Source: Paludibacteraceae bacterium
GTDB taxonomy: Bacteria > Bacteroidota > Bacteroidia > Bacteroidales > Paludibacteraceae
NCBI GenBank assembly: GCA_016297215.1
Contig: JAEDGZ010000003.1
Location: 1-64,000, forward strand
Reading direction: 5' to 3'
Length of the DNA: 64,000 nucleotides
Each line of letters begins with the position of its first letter. Position 1 is the first letter of the stretch. Shown here one piece after another: positions 23,881 to 32,069 of the stretch. Position numbers and translations under genes: made by a program. The notes below the pieces were generated by a model. The model was given only the letters and a program-made list of their open reading frames with translations, was not told where the DNA came from and ran no database searches.

Positions 23881-26691
23881 GTGTTTGAAGACGGATACAT
23901 AGAAGTTACGGGGGCTCGGGTGCATAACCTGAAGAATATCAGCGTGAAGATACCTCGGCATGCGCTGACGGTGATTACGGGTCTGTCGGGCAGCGGGAAG
24001 TCGTCGCTCGCCTTCGACACCATCTTCGCGGAGGGGCAACGGCGGTATTTGGACACGTTCTCGTCGTATGCGCGAGGGTATATCGGGAACATGCAACGCC
24101 CGGACGTGGACAAGATAACGGGGTTGAGCCCTGTGATTTCCATTGACCAGAAGACCACGAGCCGCAACCCGCGTTCGACAGTGGGCACTATCACGGAGAT
24201 ATACGACTACCTGCGACTGCTCTACGCCCGCGCCGGCGAGGCACACTCGTACCTCACGGGGGAGAAGATGGTGCACTACACCGACGAGCAGATAATAGAC
24301 CTGATTCGGCGGGAGTACGCGGGGAAGAAAGTGCTGCTGCTGGCGCCGCTGGTGAAGAACCGCAAGGGGCACTACAAAGAACTATTCGACGCGCTGCGGA
24401 AGAAAGGGTATCTGCATGTGCGGGTGGACGGCGAGGTGCAGGAGTTGCAACTCGGGATGAAGGTGGACCGATACAAGCAGCACACGATAGAGGTGGTGGT
24501 GGATAGGCTGCTGGTGAAGGATGAAGGATTAAGGATAAAGGATGAAAGACGAGATAGCATCGACTCTGAGAGTGCTTTAGTAGGTGTCCCCTGTGAAGCA
24601 GAAGAGTCGGAGGATATGGTGCGCCTGCGGCAGTCGGTGGATAAGGCGATGACGCAGGGCGACGGAGTGATGATGCTATGCGAACACGGGAGCAACAAGG
24701 TGCGCTACCTATCGCGCAACCTGATGTGCCCCACGACGGGGCTTTCGTATGCCGACCCTGCGCCGCATACGTTCTCGTTCAACAGCCCGCAGGGCTGGTG
24801 TCCGTGCTGCAAGGGACTGGGGCGGATACGCGCGGAGCAAGGGCAAGAAGCGCTCTCCGATGAGGTGCTGGAGGACGTGGTGCATGACGCGGACTGGTAT
24901 GAGAAACTGGTGGCACTGGCGAACACGACGGCTGCAGAGGATGAGGAGCAGACAGAGGGCGAGGAGCAGTGGGCGGAGTGCCCCGTGTGCCACGGCAAGC
25001 GGCTGAACCAAGAGGCGTTGAGTTACAAGATAGCAGGCTACAGCATCGCCGACTTGGCGGAGATGGATATAGACGAGTTGGTGAGGACCGTCAAAAGCAC
25101 CGCTTTCTCGTTAGACCATCTGTCGGCGACGCAGTTGGCGGTGGCAGAGCCGATACTGAGAGAGATAGGCAAAAGGCTGGAGTTCATGCAGGGCGTGGGG
25201 CTGAGTTACCTGTCGCTCAACCGCTCGTCGGACAGCCTGTCGGGCGGCGAGAGCCAGCGCATACGCCTCGCCACGCAAATAGGGTCGCGACTGGTGAACG
25301 TGCTGTATATCCTCGACGAGCCGAGCATCGGGCTTCATCAGCGCGACAACGAGCGGCTGATTCGGTCGCTGAAAGAGTTGCGCGACATGGGGAACTCGGT
25401 GATAGTGGTGGAGCACGACGAGCAGATGATGCGCGAGGCGGATTATATCGTGGACATCGGTCCGAAGGCAGGACGGTTAGGCGGCGAGGTGCTGTTTGCC
25501 GGTACTCCCGAGGAGTTGATGAAGACGGATACGCTGACGGGAAGGTATCTGAGGGATGAAGGATTAAGGATGAAGGATGAAGGACTAAATAGTCTCGACT
25601 CTGTGGAGAGCCTACCTGAAACTCCTTTGGTGCGGCCTGGAGACCGCACCTCCATTACCGCGGGCGAGACGCCCGCGTCCCCAGTGGACGCCTACGTACC
25701 CGGACAGCATTCTTCGGCTATTGTGTTGCGGGGATGTCGGGGGAATAACTTGAAAGATGTAACGGTGGCGTTTCCGCTGGGGAAGATGATTGGCGTTACG
25801 GGTGTGAGCGGGAGCGGCAAATCGACACTTATCAATCAGACACTCTACCCTATCCTGTCGCAGAAGTTCTACCGCTCGCTGCAGAAACCGCTTGCCTATG
25901 ACAGCATAGAGGGGATAGAGCAGATAGACAAAGTGATTAACGTGGACCAGTCGCCTATCGGCAGGACTCCGCGGTCGAACCCCGCCACGTACACAGGGGT
26001 GTTCAACAGCATACGCGAGTTGTTCGCGCAACTGCCCGAGGCGAAGATACGAGGCTGGAAGTCCGGGCGGTTCAGTTTCAATGCGAAAGGCGGGCGGTGC
26101 GAGGAGTGCGCGGGGAACGGCTACAAGACCATACAGATGCACTTCATGCCCGACGTGTACGTGCCCTGCGAGGCATGCGGCGGGCAGCGTTACAACCGCG
26201 AGACGCTGGAGGTGCGGTTCAAGGGGAAGACGATAGCCGACGTGCTGGATATGACGGTGAATCAGGCGGTGGAGTTCTTTGAGAGTCAGCCGTATATCCT
26301 GCGCAAGATAAAGACGATACAGGACGTGGGATTGGGCTATATCAAGTTGGGGCAGTCGTCCACCTCGCTGTCGGGCGGCGAGAGCCAGCGTATCAAGTTA
26401 GCAACGGAGTTGGCGCGCCCCTCGACGGGCAGGACGCTGTATATCCTCGACGAGCCGACGACGGGGTTACACTTTGAGGATATACGGGTGCTGATGGGCG
26501 TGCTGCGCCGGCTGGTGGGCAAGGGCAACACGGTGGTGATTATCGAGCATAACCTTGACGTGATACATGCTTGCGACTGGCTGATAGACATGGGACCCGA
26601 GGGCGGTAAACACGGGGGAACGGTGGTCGCCTGCGGCACGCAAGAGGACCTGCGGAGGTGCGCGGAGAGCGTTACGGGAAGGTATGTGTAG
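23881..26691 (+). CDS. uvrA: Excinuclease ABC subunit A
   Basis: 936 residues, the damage-recognition ATPase of nucleotide excision repair. GTG start (VFEDGYIEVTGARVHNLKNI). Two ABC modules are complete: Walker A GLSGSGKSSLAFDT and GVSGSGKSTLINQT, signatures LSGGESQRIRLA and LSGGESQRIKLA. Zinc-module cysteines are present (CPVCHGKRL; CEECAGNGYKT and CEACGGQRYN). Residues about 211-236 and 558-608 are translated from interspersed repeats. The second block lies in the linker between the two ATPase halves, so the core is untouched. All catalytic motifs are intact, so I judge the gene functional. It is followed by the antiporter gene after 114 bases. Confidence 0.96.
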   Translation: MFEDGYIEVTGARVHNLKNISVKIPRHALTVITGLSGSGKSSLAFDTIFAEGQRRYLDTFSSYARGYIGNMQRPDVDKITGLSPVISIDQKTTSRNPRSTVGTITEIYDYLRLLYARAGEAHSYLTGEKMVHYTDEQIIDLIRREYAGKKVLLLAPLVKNRKGHYKELFDALRKKGYLHVRVDGEVQELQLGMKVDRYKQHTIEVVVDRLLVKDEGLRIKDERRDSIDSESALVGVPCEAEESEDMVRLRQSVDKAMTQGDGVMMLCEHGSNKVRYLSRNLMCPTTGLSYADPAPHTFSFNSPQGWCPCCKGLGRIRAEQGQEALSDEVLEDVVHDADWYEKLVALANTTAAEDEEQTEGEEQWAECPVCHGKRLNQEALSYKIAGYSIADLAEMDIDELVRTVKSTAFSLDHLSATQLAVAEPILREIGKRLEFMQGVGLSYLSLNRSSDSLSGGESQRIRLATQIGSRLVNVLYILDEPSIGLHQRDNERLIRSLKELRDMGNSVIVVEHDEQMMREADYIVDIGPKAGRLGGEVLFAGTPEELMKTDTLTGRYLRDEGLRMKDEGLNSLDSVESLPETPLVRPGDRTSITAGETPASPVDAYVPGQHSSAIVLRGCRGNNLKDVTVAFPLGKMIGVTGVSGSGKSTLINQTLYPILSQKFYRSLQKPLAYDSIEGIEQIDKVINVDQSPIGRTPRSNPATYTGVFNSIRELFAQLPEAKIRGWKSGRFSFNAKGGRCEECAGNGYKTIQMHFMPDVYVPCEACGGQRYNRETLEVRFKGKTIADVLDMTVNQAVEFFESQPYILRKIKTIQDVGLGYIKLGQSSTSLSGGESQRIKLATELARPSTGRTLYILDEPTTGLHFEDIRVLMGVLRRLVGKGNTVVIIEHNLDVIHACDWLIDMGPEGGKHGGTVVACGTQEDLRRCAESVTGRYV
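24513..24594. repeat. GGATGAAGGATTAAGGAT element, first in-frame copy in uvrA
   Basis: It begins GGATGAAGGATTAAGGAT and continues through GATAG and TCGACTCTG. It resembles the copy at 25553 over about 60 bases. In frame it encodes VKDEGLRIKDERRDSIDS. Confidence 0.8.
25553..25709. repeat. Stacked repeats inserted in frame in uvrA
   Basis: Three elements abut. The second GGATGAAGGATTAAGGAT copy is at about 25553-25612, a type III palindrome (GGTGCGG, 8 bases, CCGCACC) at about 25629-25651, and a type II REP with type I flank at about 25656-25707. They translate without a stop as RDEGLRMKDEGLNS followed by RPGDRTSITAGETPASP. The right half is nearly the same as intergenic DNA at 32008-32060. 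Confidence 0.87.
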
Positions 26692-26805
26692 GACCCACCC
26701 CGACCCTCCCTACAGAGGGAGGGAGATAAAAATAACTATTGTCTAACTAAAACTAATCTCTTTGCTCTCCCCCTTCGTAGGGGGAGTTGGAGGGGGTCTT
26801 TTATC
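26692..26805. repeat. CCCTCC/GGAGGG inverted element between uvrA and the antiporter
   Basis: The ends are inversely related: CCGACCCTCCCTACAGAGGG on the left and AGTTGGAGGGGGTC on the right. Each end holds its own small hairpin. It belongs with the elements at 28685, 30659 and 34763. It ends within a few bases of the antiporter ATG, so it forms that gene's leader. Confidence 0.75.
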
Positions 26806-28686
26806 ATGTCTTCTTTGGCGATATTGGCTTTGGTGATGGGAGTGATATTCATTACTCCCTTGGTTTGCAGGCGGTTGCATGTGCCGAGTATCGTCGGGTT
26901 CATCTTGATGGGTATCGTGCTGGGACCGCACGGGTTGGGCTGGATAGCGGAGAACGCGACTATCAAGGTGCTGGGGAACATGGGCATGCTCTATATCATG
27001 TTCCAAGCGGGCGTGGAGATAGACATGAACGACTTTCGGCAGTATCGCAACAGCGCGCTGGTGTTCGGACTATATTCCTTTATTATTCCTTTTGCATTGG
27101 GTTTCCTGAGCAGTTGGCTGCTGGGCTTCAGGTGGAGCACGTGTGCTCTGCTGGGGGCGATGTACGGCAGCCACACCCTGATGACCTATCCGATAGTGAG
27201 CCGCTACGGCATACAGAAGAACGCTGCGGTGAACATCGTGGTGGGCGGTACGATGGTGTCTATCACCCTGTCGCTGCTCGTATTGGCGGTACTGAAGAGC
27301 CAGATACTGACCGCCTCGGCGACGGTCTCGCCGCTGGTGTGGTACGGCACGATGGCAGGCAAGATACTGCTCTTCGCGGTGGTAACGGTGGTGGTCTTCC
27401 CATGGGTGGCGCAGTGGTATTTCAAGCGGCGGAAAGAGCCCGTGTCGTCGTTCATGCTGGTGATGGTGATGCTGGTGGTGTCGGCATGGCTGGCGGACTG
27501 GGCGGGGCTGGAGGGTATCCTCGGCGCGTTCGTCTGCGGTGTGTCGCTCAATAGGCTGATACCCAACCTGTCGCCCTTGATGAGCAGTATCACGTTCTTC
27601 GGCAACAGCACGTTCGTGCCGCTGTTCCTGTTAGGCGTGGGCATGATGATAGATGTGTCGCTGCTGTGGAAAGGCTGGACGACGGTGGTGATTGCGGGGG
27701 TGATGATACTCACGAAGTTAGCGGGCAAGGGCTTGTCGGCGTGGCTCGGGCAGTGGTCTCTCCACCTGTCGGGCGAGGAGCGGCGGCTGATGTTCGGCTT
27801 GACGCATGCCACGGCGGCAGGGACGCTGGCGATAGTAACCATCGGCTATCAGGTGGGGCTGTTCAACGCGGAGATACTGAATGCCGCCGTGCTGATGATT
27901 CTGGTGCTCTGCACCTCGGCATCGTTCATCACGGAGCATGCCGCCAAGCATATCGCGTTGCAAGAAGAGGCGCTACTGGAGAGCGACAGGACGGAGGACG
28001 AGTGGCTGATGATGTCGGTGAATACGGGGGACGCGGGTGTCCACGAGCAGTTGAAAGAGTTGAGTCGGTTGAGCAGCCTGCATGAGTCGAAGTTTGTGTT
28101 GTGCAGCGACTGGCAAGATGCAGAGAGCATGGTGGAGCGGACGAGTACGTCGATTGCCATCTACCACGAGCACCAGCCGCTAAACACCGTGAGCCGCCTG
28201 CTGGTGGCGGTGCCTCGGTATGCGGAGAAAGAGCATGACTTCATCTCGTGCTTCGGGCAGGTGCGGCGCCTAAGCAGTCAGATAGGAGCGCGGGTGGTGT
28301 TCTTCGCCAACGAGGAGACGCAACGGGCGTTGCAGGCGCTGTGCCGCCGCCCGGGGAAGTTCCTGCGGGCATCGTATCGCGAGATGGAAGACTGGGAAGA
28401 TGTGCTGATGATAGCCAAAGAGACGGAGGCGGACGATATGGTGGTGCTGATTTCCGCGCGCCATGCCACTGCCAGTTACAATCCTTTGTTCCGCCAGATA
28501 CCCGACATGCTGGAGCGTTTCTTCGCCGAGCATAGTTGGCTGATTATCTACCCGCAGCAGCAGATGGGTGCCGCGGTGCCGGATGTGTTCCTTACCGACC
28601 AACCGCCGACCAGCCGCTCGTGGAACCTCATCAGCCGCACGAAGGAGTGGCTGCTCAAGCAACTGCGCAAACGGCAGGTAGGGTAA
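26806..28686 (+). CDS. CPA2-type cation/proton antiporter with C-terminal cytoplasmic domain
   Basis: 626 residues. The first 390 or so form about 12 membrane helices of the Na+/H+ exchanger fold, with MYGSHTLMTYPIVSRYGI and FGLTHATAAGTLAIVTIGYQ as recognisable stretches. The last 200 or so residues are soluble, with a universal-stress-like layout (TSTSIAIYHEHQPLNTVSR, DDMVVLISARHATASY). This suggests ligand or redox gating, which is inference. It probably exchanges Na+ or K+ for H+ at the inner membrane. The ATG at 26806 is the only start that gives a proper first helix. Confidence 0.9.
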   Translation: MSSLAILALVMGVIFITPLVCRRLHVPSIVGFILMGIVLGPHGLGWIAENATIKVLGNMGMLYIMFQAGVEIDMNDFRQYRNSALVFGLYSFIIPFALGFLSSWLLGFRWSTCALLGAMYGSHTLMTYPIVSRYGIQKNAAVNIVVGGTMVSITLSLLVLAVLKSQILTASATVSPLVWYGTMAGKILLFAVVTVVVFPWVAQWYFKRRKEPVSSFMLVMVMLVVSAWLADWAGLEGILGAFVCGVSLNRLIPNLSPLMSSITFFGNSTFVPLFLLGVGMMIDVSLLWKGWTTVVIAGVMILTKLAGKGLSAWLGQWSLHLSGEERRLMFGLTHATAAGTLAIVTIGYQVGLFNAEILNAAVLMILVLCTSASFITEHAAKHIALQEEALLESDRTEDEWLMMSVNTGDAGVHEQLKELSRLSSLHESKFVLCSDWQDAESMVERTSTSIAIYHEHQPLNTVSRLLVAVPRYAEKEHDFISCFGQVRRLSSQIGARVVFFANEETQRALQALCRRPGKFLRASYREMEDWEDVLMIAKETEADDMVVLISARHATASYNPLFRQIPDMLERFFAEHSWLIIYPQQQMGAAVPDVFLTDQPPTSRSWNLISRTKEWLLKQLRKRQVG

Positions 28687-28800
28687 GACCCTCTCTAACT
28701 TCCCCTAAAAGGGGGAGAACCAAACTGGAGATGCGGCGGGTGTCTCGCCCGCGTCTATATTGCTCTTTTTGTGCGGCATGGAGAGCGCACCTCCTTGAAA
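28685..28800. repeat. Mixed repeat block after the antiporter gene
   Basis: It contains a partial GACCCTCT-type element (CTTCCCCTAAAAGGGGGAG), a degenerate type II REP (GCGGCGGGTGTCTCGCCCGC) and a type III palindrome (GTGCGGCATGGAGAGCGCAC). Confidence 0.75.
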
Positions 28801-28855
28801 TGGAGCGGGGGCATCGGCTTACGCCGGTGCTCCCGCTTGTTGTAAGGTATTGGAT

Positions 28856-28957
28856 AGTGGCTATAGTTGTTTATAGATATTATAGTTGCTATAGTTGTTA
28901 TAGATACTATAGTTGTTATAGATACTATAGTTGTTATAGATACTATAGTTGTTATAG
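28856..28957. repeat. CTATAG-type tandem repeat at the 3' end of the second LRR gene
   Basis: About nine units of the form ATAGTTGTTATAGATACT. The right edge contributes the Leu codon and TAA stop of the leftward LRR gene. Confidence 0.85.
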
Positions 28958-30328
28958 GTTTTTGCCTAAGATGGTGTAGCGTTTGCCGTTGCGGAGGAGG
29001 ATGATGTTGCCGTCTTGGAGTATCTTGGTAACCTTATCTTGCGCCTCCATGGCAGGGATGGACGGTGTGGGGTCTTGGATGGCGGTGGGGGTGTCGGGGG
29101 TGGTGTTGAAGGTGCCTTCCTCCGTCTCTATCACCTCCCCTTGGCAGAGCGTTTTACGCAGGTAGTAGTAATTGGTGTTGGAGGATAAGTTCTTGATAGT
29201 GAACGAGAAATACTCGGCAAAGCGCTCGGCTTCTTTGTTACCTTCCTCTATGTCCTCCGCCTCGACGCGCTGCGGGGCAGGGCTGTTCAGCACTATTTCC
29301 TGCAAGCGTCCGTCTTTGTCAAACGACAGCGACATCGCCAACTGCGTGTGCGCCTCGTCTTTGTACAGATACCACACATAGCCCGTTGCCGAGAAACTCT
29401 GCACCCAAGAGATAGTAACCCCCTCATCCGTGCTCACCACGGGCGGCTCTATCACATTGATATGCGCACAATCGCGCCATCCGATGGCTTTACAATATGA
29501 GGAATAGGAAGCGCGCGGCACAAAGAGATTGATTTTGCTTGCTATGTGCAGTGTTTGTTGCCCAAATATTGTCGGAGGTGTCTTTGCATAACACACCATA
29601 TTCAGGGTGTCATTATTCGTTAGAAAATGGGAATGTACGCTTTTTAGTCCGCTTCCTAATACCACTTTTTCCAATATCCAGCCGCGCAATGCCAAAGAAT
29701 CAATCTGTTCCACACTATCCTTAATGATGACTTGTTGAAGTTTGCTTTGTATATTGTGCAAGCAACGAAGCCCTATCTCTTTGAGCGTCAAAGGGAACTC
29801 CAATGTTTCTATATCTTTCATATTGCGCATAGAATAGGGGGCTAAAACTTTTACACCCTCAGGGATAACTACATTCTTATCCGTTTTGTTAGGATAATTA
29901 TGGAGTGTAGTAGTATCTTTTGAATACAAAGCCCCATCTACAGAACAGAAATACGGATTACTTTCGTTCACATAGATATTTTGCAAACTCTTTGTGCAAA
30001 AGGGATTCGCATCCGTTGTAATGATTGTAGATATAGAACTTGGCAAAGTCAAACTGCTTATAGGATAATCAGCAAACGCATATTCATCTATGGTAGTTAC
30101 TCGATAAGTCGTATTGTTGTATTGCACCGTTTCCGGAATAACTAATGAATCACAAGTAGGGGGATATACATTTTCTTTCAAAATAGCCGAATCTCCGTCC
30201 AAAAGACCAAAACGAAGAGAATCTGTTTCGGAAATATGCACATAAAATGTAATGTCCGTAGGGGTTTCTCCAACCATTCTACTGCTGGCTACCAGCATGG
30301 CGCAAAGGAAGAGGAATGATTTTTTCAT
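28952..30328 (-). CDS. BspA-type leucine-rich-repeat secreted protein with short C-terminal tail
   Basis: 458 residues. Signal peptide MKKSFLFLCAMLVASSRMVG; an ATG two codons earlier is also possible. LRR_5-type repeats cover about 60-270 (ISSLTLPSSISTI, NVVIPEGVKVLAPYSM, LKEIGLRCLHN). A fibronectin-like segment follows, and the end is KILQDGNIILLRNGKRYT plus six residues, the short tail shared with three other proteins here. A type IX surface protein is likely by inference. The stop codon lies in a tandem repeat. Promoter at 30466-30497. Confidence 0.85.
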   Translation of the reverse strand: MKKSFLFLCAMLVASSRMVGETPTDITFYVHISETDSLRFGLLDGDSAILKENVYPPTCDSLVIPETVQYNNTTYRVTTIDEYAFADYPISSLTLPSSISTIITTDANPFCTKSLQNIYVNESNPYFCSVDGALYSKDTTTLHNYPNKTDKNVVIPEGVKVLAPYSMRNMKDIETLEFPLTLKEIGLRCLHNIQSKLQQVIIKDSVEQIDSLALRGWILEKVVLGSGLKSVHSHFLTNNDTLNMVCYAKTPPTIFGQQTLHIASKINLFVPRASYSSYCKAIGWRDCAHINVIEPPVVSTDEGVTISWVQSFSATGYVWYLYKDEAHTQLAMSLSFDKDGRLQEIVLNSPAPQRVEAEDIEEGNKEAERFAEYFSFTIKNLSSNTNYYYLRKTLCQGEVIETEEGTFNTTPDTPTAIQDPTPSIPAMEAQDKVTKILQDGNIILLRNGKRYTILGKNL

Positions 30329-30403
30329 ACACATTTGGATTTAGAGTGAAACATATTTAGTGATTGTTATTATCTTGCTACAGCGGTGTCTATATGCAGT
30401 GAT

Positions 30404-30433
30404 GTCCGGGTGCGCAGGCGTCCTCGCCTGCTA
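30404..30433. repeat. Single type I REP
   Basis: GTCCGGGTGCGCAGGCGTCC followed by TCGCCTGC, in the transcribed leader between the promoter and start of the LRR gene. Confidence 0.82.
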
Positions 30434-30465
30434 TCATTATGATAGGAATTGTTACAAAACCGATG

Positions 30466-30497
30466 CAAAGGTACAGAATTTTTGGGAAATATGCAAA
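30466..30497 (-). promoter_or_regulatory. Promoter for the second LRR gene
   Basis: On the minus strand, TTTG (30497-30494), 20 bases, TACCTTTG (30473-30466). The leader of about 130 bases contains a REP palindrome. Confidence 0.72.
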
Positions 30498-30564
30498 CGA
30501 TTGGTGTTTTTTTCTTTCTTTTTTTTTGGGGGTAGTGGCTATAGTGGATATAGTTGCTATAGGG

Positions 30565-30800
30565 TTTCACTGATGTTCTCATATTCTCCTCATTAGCAGG
30601 CGGGGACGCCTGCGCACCCGGACATTCCGCGGGCGAGACGCCTGCGCACGCCGGACAAAGACCCTCTAAATCTCCCAAAAATCAAAGATTTTTCGGGGAC
30701 CCCGGAAAGGGAGACTTTTGCCTGCGTCCCCGGTGCTTTTTCTCTGCTTCTTGATTCGATTCGTTGCCGTGTCGTTGCCGTGTCGTTGCCGTGTTTACCT
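30565..30800. repeat. Composite repeat with nested insertion
   Basis: It repeats the ordered block of 10432-10640: leader CTGATGTTCTC, type I REP (about 30595-30624), type II REP, CTTTTTCTCTGCTTCTTG and GTCGTTGCC units. A GACCCTCTAAATCTCCC element of about 70 bases (about 30655-30725) interrupts the second palindrome, with CCTGCG present on both sides of the insert. Confidence 0.8.
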
Positions 30801-30877
30801 CGTCTTTGTCTCGATATTCAGCAGGTGGGGATGCCTGCGCACGTCGGACGTTTTGCGGGCTCCGCCTGAGTCCACGG

Positions 30878-31906
30878 TTAAGCAGTTGGCTTCCCTTTGC
30901 CTAACACAAGCAGTTGGATGCTGTTGAAGATGTTCTGCCAAATGATATAGGCAGCAGGACCAAGGGCGGCGAGGGGGCAGAGGTAAGTCTGCGCCATCCA
31001 TACACCGAGGGTGGTGTTCTTCTGCCCAAAGGCTTGCCCCGCCGTTACCTTGCTCACGGAGGGCATATCCGTAGGCAAGTCCTCGCGGATGACCTCCGCG
31101 CGGTAGTCCTCACCCTTCGACGGCGCAGGAAAATGGTAGCCAACGGCTTTGCCAAGGAAGAACTGCAAGACGCAAGTAATCAATGCACCGCCAAAGAGGA
31201 GGGCGACCGTCCAGCCGTTGAAGCGGGTAGTGAGCAGGGTGTGGGTAATGTCCGCCATAAGGATGATGAGCGTCCCTGCCCAGAGATAGAAAGGCACGGA
31301 TGCCCATGCCTTGGTAAGCGCAAAACGCTTGTCGGTGCCTTTGTGGCGTTGGTAGCCGTCATAGCACAGCCGCAGCAACCACGCGGCAAAGAACGGTCCG
31401 AGCAAAAGCGGTCCGACCTTGCCGAGAATCAGTGCCGAAGCGTGCCAAAAGGTCATGTCTGCCATCGGATTAACCACAGGGAAGAAAGCAGGCACGATAA
31501 TCGCTGTAGCGATATTGCTGAGCATGGTGAAAGTGGTGAGGTTCTGTATCGAGCCGCCCATCTTGCCTGCGATGATAGGCGCTGCCGTGGCGGTGGGCAT
31601 CAGCACGCATATCATCAGCCCTTGGGCAATGGCGGAGATATCCAGTCCCCATGCCCCAACTCCGTTCCTGTTCAACGCCATAATGCCGTAGTAGAGCCCG
31701 ACAGCAATGGCAAGTTGCAGAAAAAGCACTATCCAATGCCAGCGGTGCAAACGCAAGTCCAATGGATTCACCTTGCAGAAGGTGAAGAACAGCATGAAGA
31801 AAATCATCGGCGGCAGGAGGAACATCAGGTGGCGGAACAATGGATAGCCCGCCACGCCGATTACCATCGCCAGCCAAAGGGCATGTCTGTCAAGAAATCG
31901 TTTCAA
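30878..31906 (-). CDS. Bile acid:sodium symporter family transporter (SBF/BASS)
   Basis: 342 residues with about nine or ten helices. GQAFGQKNTTLGVWMAQ near the C-terminus matches the conserved Na+-site segment of this family. The N-terminal half contains MPTATAAPIIAGKMGGS, the other crossover motif. The family moves organic anions with Na+; the true bacterial substrate could be pantoate, pyruvate or other acids. It stands alone between repeat-rich regions. I do not assign a specific substrate. Confidence 0.85.
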   Translation of the reverse strand: MKRFLDRHALWLAMVIGVAGYPLFRHLMFLLPPMIFFMLFFTFCKVNPLDLRLHRWHWIVLFLQLAIAVGLYYGIMALNRNGVGAWGLDISAIAQGLMICVLMPTATAAPIIAGKMGGSIQNLTTFTMLSNIATAIIVPAFFPVVNPMADMTFWHASALILGKVGPLLLGPFFAAWLLRLCYDGYQRHKGTDKRFALTKAWASVPFYLWAGTLIILMADITHTLLTTRFNGWTVALLFGGALITCVLQFFLGKAVGYHFPAPSKGEDYRAEVIREDLPTDMPSVSKVTAGQAFGQKNTTLGVWMAQTYLCPLAALGPAAYIIWQNIFNSIQLLVLGKGKPTA

Positions 31907-31917
31907 TGTAGTAGATA

Positions 31918-32063
31918 TTTTGGAGATTATAGCCGCTATAGATGCTATAGATGCTATAGCGGCTATAGATTTTATTTAGCAGGCGAGGACTCCTGCGGAT
32001 ATTTGACCATTACCGCGGGCGAGACGCCCGCGTCCCCAGTGGACGCCTGCGCACCCTGACGGG
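31918..32063. repeat. CTATAG units followed by type I and type II REPs
   Basis: Inverted CTATAG units (31918-31972), then a degenerate type I REP (about 31978-31997) and a type II REP with type I flank (about 32011-32060). The last part closely matches the block inside uvrA. Confidence 0.83.
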
Positions 32064-32069
32064 GCGTTA

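Larger units (their letters stand above)
30329..30877. other. Gene-free repeat-rich intergenic region
   Basis: It holds the promoter of the leftward LRR gene, one type I REP (30404-30433), CTATAG units at 30533-30563, the composite block at 30565-30800, and a degenerate type I REP at about 30820-30850. Short open frames here translate these repeats and are not credible genes. Confidence 0.7.
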
